Shown: positions 45,201 to 54,115, numbered from the stretch's first letter. The stretch: 64,000 bases of DNA from Pseudomonas syringae (GCF_000737245.1 NZ_JPQU01000056.1:62001-126000), one strand, 5' to 3'. Numbers and translations: made by a program. Notes: generated by a model not told the origin, from the letters alone.

Positions 45201-45400
45201 TGCTCGATCAGGCTGACCACGCTTTCGTCGATGGTCTGGGCGGATGCACCGGGATAGGTGGCGGTCAACTCGATTTGTGGCGGCGCGACGCTGGGATACT
45301 GAGCGACAGGCAGGTTGGGGATTGCCAATAGGCCCGCCAGCACAATAAACAATGCGATGACCCAGGCGAATACCGGCCGATCAATGAAAAACTGCGGCAT
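42221..45400 (-). CDS. RND efflux inner-membrane transporter (AcrB/MexB-type)
   Basis: A 1059-residue HAE1-type RND transporter. Two halves each have one plus five membrane helices and a large periplasmic loop. Start: FFIDRPVFAWVIALFIVLAG. Proton-relay Asp pair DD in GILVDDAIVVVENVER, and the relay Lys in IGLSSKNAILIIEF. Exports hydrophobic drugs with its membrane-fusion protein. It is coupled to the MFP gene (TAATG, one-base overlap). No outer-membrane channel gene follows; it may share TolC/OprM. Confidence 0.9.
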   Translation of the reverse strand: MPQFFIDRPVFAWVIALFIVLAGLLAIPNLPVAQYPSVAPPQIELTATYPGASAQTIDESVVSLIEQELNGVNHLLYFSSSSSQGQATMTVTFQPGTDPEMAKVDVQNRLKVIEPRLPRAVSQQGLQIEETSAGFLMIATLTSTDGRLDEIALSDYLARNVINELKRLDGVGKAQLFGSERAMRIWIDPQKLVAFNLTPADVSQAISEQNVQVSAGSIGDLPSSTDQELTATVMVKGQLTTPEEFASIVLKANANGSNVTVGDVARVEVGGQSYNFATRLNGKQSVALGVQLAPAGNAMSTATHVREKLDELSKYFPAGVKYDIPYDTSPFVKVSITKVIHTLLEAMVLVFIVMFVFLQNVRYTLIPALVVPVALMGTFAVMYVLGFSINVLTLFGMVLAIGILVDDAIVVVENVERLMVQEGLSPKDATRKAMTEISSAIIGITLVLTAVFIPMAFMSGSVGVIYQQFSVSMAVSIVFSAFLALSLTPALCATLLKPIAANSHHEKKGFFGWFNIRFERMSDAYEGWVSKAVRQLGRYMLVFVVLVGIMGLLFTRLPSSFLPVEDQGYTITDVQLPAGASQNRTIEIAKQIEAHNANEPGIANTVMILGFSFSGSGQNAALAFTTLKDWSERGAADSAQSIADRASAVFSAFKDAMVFSLLPPAVEGLGTSGGFELRLQDRGALGYDALRQARDELLSKVSESPILQNVRESALAETPQVNIEVDRQQANAMGISFTDIANVLSTSLGSAYVNDFPNLGRMQQVIVQSEGDRRQQVEDILKLEVKNSQGRMVPVSAFSRVNWERGPAQLDRYNGYPSVSLSGEPSPGHSTGEAMDEMERLASALPSGFALQWTGLSLQERISGGQAPLLLALSMLVVFLCLAALYESWAIPAAVLLVVPLGVIGAVLAVTLRGMPNDVFFKVGLITIIGLSSKNAILIIEFAKSLHDQGMGRVEASIQAARLRLRPIIMTSLAFILGVVPLVLASGASSASQQAIGTGVIGGMLTATLAVVFVPVFFVMVMGIVEKVRPGKASEAPTKEAKTKKSQPEEAPNPTRQGS

Positions 45401-46563
45401 TACTTCTGCTCCCGGGCAGGCGACTTCGCGCCCTCTTCTTCTGCCGTGACTGCGATACCCGGCTGCACATGCTGCAGGCCGGACACCACCACACGATCAC
45501 CAGCGTTGAGCCCGGCCTTCACGATCCAGCGATTGTTTTGCACGCCGCCGAGTTCGATGGCACGTTCCCGGGTTTTCCCCTCAGCATCCACAATCATGAC
45601 CAGCGCCTTGCCTGCGGCATCGCGCTGCACCGCGCGCTGGGCAATGGTGATACCGTCTGCTACGTGAGCCTGATCCAGTTTCACGCGAATGAAACTGCCT
45701 GGAAGCAGTTCACTTTGGGGGTTCGGGAATTCGCTACGCAGGACGATCTGGCCGGTACTCTGATCAACCGTCAGGTCGGAAAAAAGCAACTGGCCCTTCA
45801 ACGGATAAGGGCTGCCATCTTCCTGGATCAGCGTGGCGGTAATTTGCCCGCGATCCAGCTGCTGCAATTGGCCTTGGCGCAACGCGCGACGTAGCTCGCT
45901 GATCTGCCGAGTGGATTGATTGATGTCGGCATAAATCGGCTGCAATTGCTGGATGGTTGCCAGTGCGGTGGCATCGCCTTGCCCGACCAGCGCGCCTTCA
46001 GTGACCATGGCTCGACTGATACGCCCGGAGATCGGCGCCCTTACCGTTGCGTAGCCCAGGTTCAGACGTGAGCGTTTGAGCGCCGCGCGGGTCGATGCCA
46101 CGTCCGCCTGGGCTTGCAGAAATCCCGCGCGAGCGTTTTCAGACTCTTGCCGACTCACGGCATCGATTTTCACCAGTTCGGCATAACGATCCGCCTGCAA
46201 CCTGGTTTGATACTGGTTGGCTTCGGCCTTGCGCAGAGCGGCTTCGGCGCTCTCAACATCGGCCTGAAACGGTGCCGGATCAATGCGAAACAGAACATCA
46301 CCTTGTTTGACATCAGTGCCTTCGCGGTAAACCCGCTGCAGCACGATGCCCGCCACTCGCGCACGAACCTCTGCCGTGCGCGGAGACACAAGACGACCAT
46401 TGAGTTCGGTGGTAATCGTGAGGGGTTGGGTCTTTACTGTTTCGACACTCACTTGAGGCGGCGGCATATCCTGTGAGGCAGGAGGCTCACTGCAGGCGGC
46501 CAACACGGCAAAACCAACACACAACAGCAAACGGTATGGATCGAGTCGAAAAAAAGACGGCAT
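45400..46563 (-). CDS. RND periplasmic adaptor (membrane-fusion lipoprotein)
   Basis: A 387-residue membrane-fusion protein. The signal peptide ends in the lipobox LAAC (LCVGFAVLAACSEPPASQ), so it is lipid-anchored. Lipoyl/hairpin/barrel domains follow (VRARVAGIVLQRVYREGTDV, AQADVASTRAALKRSRLNLG). I start at 46561-46563 (MPSFFRL), preceded by AGGGGA 8 bases upstream. It is the first gene of the efflux operon and is divergent from the two-component system. Confidence 0.9.
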   Translation of the reverse strand: MPSFFRLDPYRLLLCVGFAVLAACSEPPASQDMPPPQVSVETVKTQPLTITTELNGRLVSPRTAEVRARVAGIVLQRVYREGTDVKQGDVLFRIDPAPFQADVESAEAALRKAEANQYQTRLQADRYAELVKIDAVSRQESENARAGFLQAQADVASTRAALKRSRLNLGYATVRAPISGRISRAMVTEGALVGQGDATALATIQQLQPIYADINQSTRQISELRRALRQGQLQQLDRGQITATLIQEDGSPYPLKGQLLFSDLTVDQSTGQIVLRSEFPNPQSELLPGSFIRVKLDQAHVADGITIAQRAVQRDAAGKALVMIVDAEGKTRERAIELGGVQNNRWIVKAGLNAGDRVVVSGLQHVQPGIAVTAEEEGAKSPAREQK

Positions 46564-46622
46564 GGTGGCGTTCCCCTGAATATCCCACCATGCTAAAGAC
46601 ACCGCCCAAATCGCATGTAAAT

Positions 46623-46653
46623 AAGTGTTGGGAAGATGTTAAGAAGTGTTAAG
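46623..46653. promoter_or_regulatory. Three tandem direct repeats, probable response-regulator operator
   Basis: Three direct units follow one another: AAGTGTTGGG (46623-46632), AAGATGTTAAG (46633-46643) and AAGTGTTAAG (46644-46653). The period is 10-11 bp, one DNA turn. OmpR-family regulators bind exactly this sort of tandem direct repeat. The array lies between the efflux operon start (46563) and the regulator start (46713), so it can serve both directions. Confidence 0.6.
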
Positions 46654-46712
46654 ACTTCGCATCCACACGGCATGCCTTGGTTATGCTGCCCCCTTTTCAA
46701 ATGGCCCAAAGA

Positions 46713-47414
46713 ATGACCAGGATTATGCTTGTCGAGGATGACGCGGCTCTCTCTGAACTGATTGCCAGCTATCTCCAGCGCTTCGAATACGACGTCACGG
46801 TGATCAACCGTGGCGACCGCGCGCTTGAAGGCATGCACCGGCTGCGCCCTGACCTGGTGATTCTCGACCTGATGCTACCGGGACTTGATGGTCTGCATGT
46901 CTGCCGGCAGTTGCGGGACGAAAACCTAGGCTTGCCAATCATCATGCTGACCGCACGAGACAAGAGTGACGATCAGATACTCGGCCTGGAAACCGGGGCT
47001 GATGATTATGTCGCCAAGCCTTGCGAGCCCCGGGTATTGCTGGCCCGCATTCGCACCCTGTTGAGACGCAGCACCGCGGCTGTTATCCGTGAAAATCCAG
47101 AGCAAATAGTGCTCGGGCAGTTGGTTATCGACTTGGCTGAACGTCAGGTGCAATGGCGGAACAAGAACGTCGACTTGTCCTCCGGTGAATACAATCTGCT
47201 CCAGGTGCTCGCCTCCCATGTCGGCGAAGTCTTGAGTCGAGATCAGTTGATCCAGCAGTTGCGCGGCATCGAATTCAACGGCATCGACCGCTCCGTTGAC
47301 GTTGCCATCTCCAAGCTGCGGCGTAAATTTGAAGACGATCCCGGCGATCCGCGCAAGATCAAGACCGTCTGGGGCAAGGGTTACTTGCTGAGCCGATCCG
47401 AGTGGGACGAGTAG
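46713..47414 (+). CDS. OmpR-family response regulator (RstA-like)
   Basis: A 233-residue response regulator. Receiver domain: acidic pocket ED-D9/D10, phospho-acceptor D52 in LVILDLMLPGLDG, and K in YVAKPCEPR (about residue 101). C-terminal winged helix: LSSGEYNLLQVLASHVGEVL, and VDVAISKLRRKFEDD. I start at MTRIMLVEDD (46713); ATG 46701 is also in frame. It is cotranscribed with the kinase, and divergent from the RND operon. Relatives are RstA-like. Probably regulates the pump. Confidence 0.88.
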   Translation: MTRIMLVEDDAALSELIASYLQRFEYDVTVINRGDRALEGMHRLRPDLVILDLMLPGLDGLHVCRQLRDENLGLPIIMLTARDKSDDQILGLETGADDYVAKPCEPRVLLARIRTLLRRSTAAVIRENPEQIVLGQLVIDLAERQVQWRNKNVDLSSGEYNLLQVLASHVGEVLSRDQLIQQLRGIEFNGIDRSVDVAISKLRRKFEDDPGDPRKIKTVWGKGYLLSRSEWDE

Positions 47415-47469
47415 CTTGTTGGTGCACCTGTCGTCCCTTCCTCCTGACCTCAATAGTTGATCGATCACC

Positions 47470-48780
47470 ATGTTCAAAATGCTCGCCCGGCTGTACCTGA
47501 TCATGCTGGTGACCTACGGCGTCGCCCTCTATGCAGTACCGGAACTGGTCCTGAAGCTATTCGACGAGCGCACCGTCACCTACAACCAGCAGCAGGCCAA
47601 GGGCACATTGCGGTTGATCCAGGTACGTTTCACTCAGACCCCCCGCGATGCCTGGGCAGCGCTGGAACGCGAACTACAGGCAGACTTTGCCCCTTTGCAA
47701 CTTAGAGTGATCCCACTGACGGACCCCAGTTTGAGCGAGGTTGAACGAGCCGAACTCGAACAAGGCAAGAACGCCGTGCGCAGGGGGTTTTACGGCGAAC
47801 TGGGCACTGCATTGACGCTGCTGCCAGCAGATCATGTGATCGAATTGGTCTCACCGGATCCGCCGGTCGATATCAATATCATCTACTGGTTAATCAATAT
47901 TCTGATCGGCGCCGCGCTGCTGGGTTGCCTGTTGATCTGGGTGTGGCCACATTGGCGCGATCTGCAACGGCTCAAGCGCACGGCGATGAAGTTGGGCAAT
48001 GGCAATCTCGGAGAGCGTACGCAAATTTCGCCGAGTTCCAACATTGGCGAATTAGCCCAGGTCTTCGACAAAATGGCCCAGGACATCGAAGGCCTGCTCA
48101 ATCAACAGCAGGAGCTGCTCAACGCTGTATCCCATGAATTGCGCACCCCTCTGTCGAGACTGGAATTCGGCATGGCGCTGGTCATGGCCGATCCGTTGGA
48201 ACCGCCCACCAAATTGCGCCTTGAACAAATGCTCAATCATGTCCGCGAGCTGGATACGCTCATCGATGAACTGCTTTCCTATACCCGCCTGCAGTCTCCG
48301 TACCAGATTCCGGAACGCCAAGAAGTCCCCATGCAAGCCTACCTGGACAGCGTGCTGGGTGGGTTCATTGAAGAGCAGGAAAGCCGCCACTTCAGCTTGA
48401 TCCTGAACTTCGAAACGGCCTCCGAGCGTTTCGTACTTGACCCACGACTTACCGCTCGATCCATCCAGAATCTGATCAACAATGCGATTCGTTACTGTGA
48501 TCGCATGGTGCGGGTCAGCGCAAAAAGCCAACCCGGCATTGGCCTGCTTTTCAGCGTCGAGGATGACGGTATCGGGATACCTGCGGATGAACGGGAGCGG
48601 GTATTCGAGCCGTTCTACCGCATGGACAGAAGCAGGGATCGCGTCACCGGCGGGTTTGGCCTGGGGTTGGCCATTAGCCGTCGGGCAATAGAATGCCAGG
48701 GCGGAAAAATCACCGTTGGTGCTTCAACCCTGGGCGGCGCCAGATTTGACATCGTTCTGCCCTACACCCAGGCCAACTGA
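47470..48780 (+). CDS. Sensor histidine kinase (RstB-like)
   Basis: A 436-residue membrane kinase. It has a first membrane helix at about 5-25, a periplasmic domain of about 110 residues, a second helix at 139-159, a HAMP linker (WPHWRDLQRLKRTAMKLGNG), the H-box with phospho-acceptor H222 in NAVSHELRTPLSRLEFG, and the HATPase with NAIRYC (N-box), EDDGIGIPADERERVFEPFY, and GGFGLGLAIS. All catalytic motifs are present. It partners the regulator 55 bp upstream. The input signal is unknown; in relatives it is an envelope signal. Confidence 0.88.
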   Translation: MFKMLARLYLIMLVTYGVALYAVPELVLKLFDERTVTYNQQQAKGTLRLIQVRFTQTPRDAWAALERELQADFAPLQLRVIPLTDPSLSEVERAELEQGKNAVRRGFYGELGTALTLLPADHVIELVSPDPPVDINIIYWLINILIGAALLGCLLIWVWPHWRDLQRLKRTAMKLGNGNLGERTQISPSSNIGELAQVFDKMAQDIEGLLNQQQELLNAVSHELRTPLSRLEFGMALVMADPLEPPTKLRLEQMLNHVRELDTLIDELLSYTRLQSPYQIPERQEVPMQAYLDSVLGGFIEEQESRHFSLILNFETASERFVLDPRLTARSIQNLINNAIRYCDRMVRVSAKSQPGIGLLFSVEDDGIGIPADERERVFEPFYRMDRSRDRVTGGFGLGLAISRRAIECQGGKITVGASTLGGARFDIVLPYTQAN

Positions 48781-49112
48781 AGCTCACTTGCGAACTTCGT
48801 ATCTCGCGCGATAATTCCCTGGGCAACGTCAAAGAAGCCGCTTAATCAGCGGTGGATACGGCCCGCTGACGAGTTCCATGACCCCTTCCCCGGCTTGCAA
48901 CCAGCGTAGTCACTCCGAATTGCTGGTCGCTTGCGACAGCCATTTTCAGCCTCTAGGCATACCCGATTAACGTCCGCTGACCACTACTGCTTCAGGTCAA
49001 ACTCTTCGTCAGGCGTTTCTGGGCAACGCCAACCTCTGATTAAAGAATACGGCCTCAAGATCCGGACAGAACTGATCGTGATGACCGTTCTGCAAGGGTA
49101 TCTGGCCATACA
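48781..49112. other. Gap before the arc operon, no gene
   Basis: I see no coding frame with a good start here. It contains no repeats of note. It ends at the Anr box (49113). Confidence 0.5.
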
Positions 49113-49126
49113 TTGATCTAAATCAG
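49113..49126 (+). promoter_or_regulatory. Anr (FNR-type) box of the arc operon
   Basis: TTGATCTAAATCAG matches the FNR/Anr consensus TTGAT-N4-ATCAA with one mismatch at the last base. Its centre is about 66 bp before the arcD ATG. The arc operons of Pseudomonas are known Anr targets under low oxygen. If it acts as a class II site, transcription would begin around 49161. Confidence 0.85.
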
Positions 49127-49185
49127 ATGACTCGACAGTGAATGGCACAACCTGCTTTACCTTTTCTGCTCCATTGGAGTCATTC

Positions 49186-50613
49186 ATGTCTGAGTCCCCC
49201 GTAAAACTGAAGCTCGGCGCGCTGGTGGCACTGGTAGTCGGCTCAATGATCGGTGGCGGCATATTCTCTTTGCCACAAAACATGGCAGCCAGCGCCGATG
49301 TCGGAGCGGTATTGATCGGTTGGGCCATCACCGCTGTCGGCATGCTCACCCTCGCTTTTGTCTTTCAAACCCTTGCCAATCGCAAGCCCGACCTGGACGG
49401 CGGTGTGTATGCCTACGCCAAGGCTGGATTCGGCGATTACATGGGTTTTTCGTCCGCCTGGGGTTACTGGATCAGCGCCTGGCTGGGCAACGTCGGTTAC
49501 TTCGTTCTGCTGTTCAGTACCCTCGGATACTTCTTCCCTGTTTTCGGCGAAGGCAACACGGTTGCGTCGGTGATCGGCGCTTCGGTACTGCTGTGGGCCG
49601 TGCATTTCCTGGTGCTGCGCGGGATCAAGGAAGCGGCGTTCATCAACCTGGTGACAACGATTACCAAGGTCGTACCCCTGCTGCTGTTCGTGCTGATCGC
49701 GCTGTTCGCGTTCAAGCTGGATATCTTCACCGCGGACATATGGGGCTTGAAGAACCCCGATCTGGGCAGCGTGATGAACCAGGTGCGCAACATGATGCTG
49801 GTCACAGTGTGGGTGTTCATCGGTATCGAGGGCGCGAGCATCTTCTCGGCGCGTGCAGAAAAACGCTCCGACGTCGGTAAAGCTACCGTACTCGGCTTCG
49901 TCATCGTGCTGTTGTTCCTGGTGCTGGTGAACGTGCTGTCGTTGGGCATCATGACCCAACCGGAATTGGCCAAACTGCAGAACCCGTCGATGGCAGCAGT
50001 GCTGGAGTATGTGGTCGGTCCATGGGGTGCGGTGCTGATCAGCGTTGGCCTGATCATCTCGCTGCTGGGGGCGCTGCTGTCGTGGGTGCTGCTGTGCGCT
50101 GAAATCATGTTCGCCGCCGCCAAGGACCACACCATGCCGGCTTTCCTGCGCAAGGAAAACGCCAACCAGGTGCCAGCCAATGCCCTGTGGTTGACCAACG
50201 CGATGGTGCAGCTGTTCCTGATCATCACCCTGTTTTCGGCGAGTACTTACTTGTCACTGATCTACCTCGCCACCTCGATGATTCTGGTTCCATATCTTTG
50301 GTCCGCGGCTTATGCATTGCTGCTGGCGGTGCGCGGGGAAACCTACGAAAACGCCCTGGCCGAACGCAGAAAAGACCTGTTCATCGGAGCTGTCGCTCTG
50401 ATCTATGCGATCTGGCTGATCTATGCCGGCGGCGTCAAATACTTGCTGCTCTCTGCACTGCTCTATGCCCCCGGCGCGATCCTGTTCGCCAAGGCCAAAC
50501 TTGAAGTTGATAAACCGATTTTCACCAACGTCGAGAAGCTGATTTTCGCCGCAGTCGTCGTGGGCGCTTTGGTAGCGGCCTATGGGCTGTATGACGGCTT
50601 CCTGACCCTGTAA
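49186..50613 (+). CDS. arcD: Arginine/ornithine antiporter ArcD
   Basis: A 475-residue APC-family antiporter with about 12-13 helices. It shows LVVGSMIGGGIFSLPQNMAA (helix-1 substrate motif), then VFQTLANRKPDLDGGVYAYA and FVRLG-type GFSSAWGYWISAWLGNVGYF. This exchanges outside arginine for inside ornithine, feeding the deiminase pathway. ATG at 49186 follows GGAG. First gene of arcDABC, 33 bp before arcA. Confidence 0.93.
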   Translation: MSESPVKLKLGALVALVVGSMIGGGIFSLPQNMAASADVGAVLIGWAITAVGMLTLAFVFQTLANRKPDLDGGVYAYAKAGFGDYMGFSSAWGYWISAWLGNVGYFVLLFSTLGYFFPVFGEGNTVASVIGASVLLWAVHFLVLRGIKEAAFINLVTTITKVVPLLLFVLIALFAFKLDIFTADIWGLKNPDLGSVMNQVRNMMLVTVWVFIGIEGASIFSARAEKRSDVGKATVLGFVIVLLFLVLVNVLSLGIMTQPELAKLQNPSMAAVLEYVVGPWGAVLISVGLIISLLGALLSWVLLCAEIMFAAAKDHTMPAFLRKENANQVPANALWLTNAMVQLFLIITLFSASTYLSLIYLATSMILVPYLWSAAYALLLAVRGETYENALAERRKDLFIGAVALIYAIWLIYAGGVKYLLLSALLYAPGAILFAKAKLEVDKPIFTNVEKLIFAAVVVGALVAAYGLYDGFLTL

Positions 50614-50646
50614 GAAATGCCTGATTTGTACTGGAGGAACATTGTG

Positions 50647-51903
50647 ATGAGCACCCAAAAAGTTAAGTACGGCGTCCACTCCGAAGCCGGAAAACTGCGC
50701 AAAGTGATGGTCTGCTCCCCCGGTCTGGCGCATCAGCGTCTGACCCCGAACAACTGCGATGAATTGCTTTTCGATGATGTACTGTGGGTCGCCCAGGCCA
50801 AGCGCGATCACTTCGACTTCGTCACCAAAATGCGCGAGCGCGACGTCGACGTCCTGGAAATGCACAACCTGCTGACCGACATCGTCGCCATCCCCGAAGC
50901 CCTCGACTGGATCCTGGAGCGCAAGATCACCGCCAACTCGGTCGGTCTCGGCCTGGTCCACGAAACCAGCTCATGGTTGCGCAGCCTGGAGCCGCGCATG
51001 ATCGCCCAATTTCTGATTGGCGGCGTCTCTGCCGACGACCTGCCCGACAGCTTCGGTGGCAAGACCATTCAGATGTTCCGCGACTTCCTCGGCCATTCGA
51101 GTTTCATCCTGCCGCCGCTGCCCAACACCCAATTCACTCGCGACACCACCTGCTGGATCTATGGCGGCGTGACGCTCAACCCGATGCATTGGCCTGCCCG
51201 TCGCCAGGAAACCCTGCTGGCTACGGCCATCTACAAATTCCACCCCGAGTTCACCAATGCCGACTTCCAGATCTGGTACGGCGACCCTGACAAGGACCAC
51301 GGTAGCGCAACCCTTGAAGGCGGTGACGTGATGCCGATCGGTAACGGTGTGGTGTTGATCGGCATGGGCGAGCGCTCGTCCCGCCAGGCGATAGGCCAAC
51401 TGGCGGTCAGCCTGTTCAGTAACAAAGCGGTGGAACGCGTGATTGTCGCCGGGCTGCCCAAGTCCCGCGCAGCCATGCACCTGGACACCGTGTTCAGTTT
51501 CTGCGACCGCGATCTGGTAACCATTTTCCCGGAAGTGGTCAACCAGATTGTCGCTTTCACCCTTCGCCCTGACGAAAACAAGCCGGGCGGCATCGACATT
51601 CGCCGCGAAGAAACCAGCTTCCTCGACACGGTGGCCAAGGCCCTCAACCTCAAGGCGCTGCGCGTGGTTGAAACAGGTGGCAACAGCTTCGCCGCCGAAC
51701 GCGAGCAATGGGACGACGGCAACAACGTGGTGGCCGTGGAGCCCGGCGTGGTGATCGGTTATGACCGCAATACCTACACCAACACTCTGCTGCGTAAGGC
51801 CGGTGTGGAGGTCATCACTATCAGCGCCGGCGAACTGGGGCGTGGCCGTGGCGGCGGCCACTGCATGACCTGCCCGATCATTCGCGACCCTATCGACTAT
51901 TGA
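50647..51903 (+). CDS. arcA: Arginine deiminase ArcA
   Basis: A 418-residue enzyme that turns arginine into citrulline and ammonia. The nucleophile C406 lies in GRGGGHCMTCPIIRDP; active-site motifs FTRDTTCWI, LEGGDVMPIG and VHSEAGKLRKVMVCSPG are present. GGAGG lies 9 bases before ATG 50647. Second gene of the operon. Typical length. Confidence 0.95.
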   Translation: MSTQKVKYGVHSEAGKLRKVMVCSPGLAHQRLTPNNCDELLFDDVLWVAQAKRDHFDFVTKMRERDVDVLEMHNLLTDIVAIPEALDWILERKITANSVGLGLVHETSSWLRSLEPRMIAQFLIGGVSADDLPDSFGGKTIQMFRDFLGHSSFILPPLPNTQFTRDTTCWIYGGVTLNPMHWPARRQETLLATAIYKFHPEFTNADFQIWYGDPDKDHGSATLEGGDVMPIGNGVVLIGMGERSSRQAIGQLAVSLFSNKAVERVIVAGLPKSRAAMHLDTVFSFCDRDLVTIFPEVVNQIVAFTLRPDENKPGGIDIRREETSFLDTVAKALNLKALRVVETGGNSFAAEREQWDDGNNVVAVEPGVVIGYDRNTYTNTLLRKAGVEVITISAGELGRGRGGGHCMTCPIIRDPIDY

Positions 51904-51970
51904 TGTTGTGGCTGGCTTCGGGCTTTCAGAGCGCGAAGCCAGCGGATAACCGAAACCCAGGAGATCCATC

Positions 51971-52981
51971 ATGGCTTTTAATCTGCGCAACCGCAGCCTG
52001 CTCTCGCTGATGCACCATACGACTCGCGAGCTGCACTACCTGCTGGACCTTTCCCGCGACCTCAAACGCGCCAAGTACACCGGCACTGAGCGTCCCCACC
52101 TGAAAGGCAAAAACATCGCGCTGATCTTCGAAAAAACCTCGACCCGCACCCGTTGCGCCTTCGAAGTCGCGGCTCACGACCAGGGTGCTCACGTCACCTA
52201 CATCGATCCGGTCTCGTCGCAGATCGGCCACAAGGAAAGCATGAAGGACACCGCCCGCGTGCTGGGGCGGATGTTCGATGCCATTGAGTATCGTGGCTTC
52301 GAACAGGAGATCGTCGAAGAGCTGGCCAAGTTTGCTGGTGTGCCGGTATTCAACGGTTTGACCGCTGAGTTCCACCCGACGCAAATGATCGCCGACACCC
52401 TGACCATGCGCGAGCATAGCGACAAGCCGCTGCATGACATCAGTTACGCCTACCTCGGTGACGCCCGCTACAACATGGGCAACTCGCTGCTTATGATCGG
52501 CGCCAAACTGGGCATGGACGTGCGCATTGCCGCGCCAAAAGCGCTATGGCCGCACGCCGACTTCATCGCCGAATGCAAAGCCTTCGCCGAAGACAGTGGC
52601 GCACGCATCACCATCACCGAAGACCCGCAGGAAGCGGTCAAGGGCGTGGACTTCATCCACACCGACATCTGGGTATCGATGGGTGAGCCGGTGGAAGCGT
52701 GGGACGAGCGCATCGAGCAACTGATGCCGTACCAGGTCAACGCGAAAATGATGAAGGCATCGGGCAACCCGCGGGTGAAATTCATGCACTGCCTGCCCGC
52801 CTTTCATAACAGCGAAACCAAGGTTGGCAAAGACATCGCCGCGCGGTATCCGCACCTGGCCAACGGTGTCGAGGTGACTGAAGAAGTGTTCGAGTCGCCG
52901 GCCAACATCGCGTTCGAGCAAGCGGAAAACCGCATGCACACCATCAAGGCGATTCTGGTGTCGGCGTTGGCGGATATCTAA
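51971..52981 (+). CDS. arcB: Catabolic ornithine carbamoyltransferase ArcB
   Basis: A 336-residue enzyme that phosphorolyses citrulline to ornithine and carbamoyl phosphate. Carbamoyl-phosphate motif STRTR at 57-61, FHPTQ at 134-138, and HCLP at 273-276. AGGAGATCC lies before the ATG. Third in the operon. A paralog ArgF should exist elsewhere; the location in arcDABC makes this the catabolic one. Confidence 0.94.
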   Translation: MAFNLRNRSLLSLMHHTTRELHYLLDLSRDLKRAKYTGTERPHLKGKNIALIFEKTSTRTRCAFEVAAHDQGAHVTYIDPVSSQIGHKESMKDTARVLGRMFDAIEYRGFEQEIVEELAKFAGVPVFNGLTAEFHPTQMIADTLTMREHSDKPLHDISYAYLGDARYNMGNSLLMIGAKLGMDVRIAAPKALWPHADFIAECKAFAEDSGARITITEDPQEAVKGVDFIHTDIWVSMGEPVEAWDERIEQLMPYQVNAKMMKASGNPRVKFMHCLPAFHNSETKVGKDIAARYPHLANGVEVTEEVFESPANIAFEQAENRMHTIKAILVSALADI

Positions 52982-53000
52982 AAACCTTCAGGCTCCCTTG

Positions 53001-53084
53001 CCGGAGCGCGCTTGCTGGCGATGGCATCACTGCGGTGTATCTGACGGACCGAGCCGATGCCATCGCCAGCAAACCGACTCCTGG
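53001..53084. repeat. REPIN-type inverted repeat between arcB and arcC
   Basis: GGAGCGCGCTTGCTGGCGAT and GGCATC on the left, with GATGCCATCGCCAGCAAACC and GACTCC on the right, form an inverted pair about 35 bases apart. It lies within the operon, 20 bp after arcB stops. It may protect or process the mRNA. Confidence 0.8.
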
Positions 53085-53123
53085 AGCGGGCGTCTGCCAT
53101 TTCAGCGTTAGAAGGACTGCATT

Positions 53124-54053
53124 ATGCGTATCGTCGTTGCTCTGGGCGGTAACGCCCTGCTCCGTCGTGGTGAGCCCATGACCGCGGACAATCAACGCGC
53201 CAACATCCGGATCGCCACTGAACAAATTGCCAAGATTCATGCTGGCAATGAACTGGTCATCGCCCACGGCAACGGGCCGCAAGTGGGCCTGTTGTCGCTG
53301 CAGGCGGCGGCCTACACCTCGGTTTCGCCTTATCCGCTGGACGTTCTCGGCGCCGAAACCGAAGGCATGATTGGCTACATCATCGAACAGGAACTGGGCA
53401 ACCTGCTGGACTTCGAAGTACCGTTTGCCACCCTGCTGACCCAAGTCGAAGTCGACGCCAACGACCCGGCTTTCCAAAACCCGACCAAGCCCATCGGCCC
53501 GGTTTACAGCAAGGCCGAGGCCGAAAAACTCGCCGCCGAAAAAGGCTGGGCGATTGCCCCGGACGGCGACAAATTCCGTCGCGTAGTCGCCAGCCCCAGG
53601 CCAAAACGTATTTTTGAAATCCGCCCGATAAAGTGGCTGCTGGAAAAGGGCAGCATCGTGATTTGCGCGGGGGGCGGCGGTATCCCGACCCTGTATGGTG
53701 CCAGCGGCAAACTGCAAGGCGTGGAAGCAGTGATCGACAAGGACCTGTGCTCGGCTCTGCTGGCCGAACAGCTGGAAAGCGATCTGCTGGTCATCGCCAC
53801 CGATGTCAACGCTGCCTACATCGACTTTGGCAAACCGAGCCAAAAGGCCATCGCTCAGGCACACCCCGACGAAATGGAAAAACTCGGCTTTGCAGCAGGC
53901 TCCATGGGACCCAAGGTTCAGGCGGCTTGCGAGTTCGCCCGCCACACCGGAAAAGTCGCGGTGATCGGCTCACTGTCGGACATCGAGGCCATCGTTCAGG
54001 GCACCGCAGGCACTCGCATCAGCACAGCGAAACCTGGCATCAGCTACCAATAA
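53124..54053 (+). CDS. arcC: Carbamate kinase ArcC
   Basis: A 309-residue kinase that makes ATP from carbamoyl phosphate and ADP. N-terminal VALGGNALLRRGEPMTADNQ, HGNGPQVG, FEIRPIKWLLEKGSIVICAG then GGGIP, and STAKPGISY-type end. All match carbamate kinase. GAAGGA precedes the ATG. Fourth gene of the operon, separated from arcB by the REPIN. Confidence 0.94.
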   Translation: MRIVVALGGNALLRRGEPMTADNQRANIRIATEQIAKIHAGNELVIAHGNGPQVGLLSLQAAAYTSVSPYPLDVLGAETEGMIGYIIEQELGNLLDFEVPFATLLTQVEVDANDPAFQNPTKPIGPVYSKAEAEKLAAEKGWAIAPDGDKFRRVVASPRPKRIFEIRPIKWLLEKGSIVICAGGGGIPTLYGASGKLQGVEAVIDKDLCSALLAEQLESDLLVIATDVNAAYIDFGKPSQKAIAQAHPDEMEKLGFAAGSMGPKVQAACEFARHTGKVAVIGSLSDIEAIVQGTAGTRISTAKPGISYQ

Positions 54054-54115
54054 AGAACGCCGGGACCGGCCTGAGGCCGTTCCTGCTTTACCGTCTTTTT
54101 GAAGGAGAGATAACA

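Noticed and set aside
50971..51990. 339-residue minus-strand frame opposite arcA
   Set aside because: Shadow of a well-supported gene; no start context or family match.
52944..53945. 333-residue minus-strand frame opposite arcC
   Set aside because: Antisense to carbamate kinase, composition of a shadow frame.
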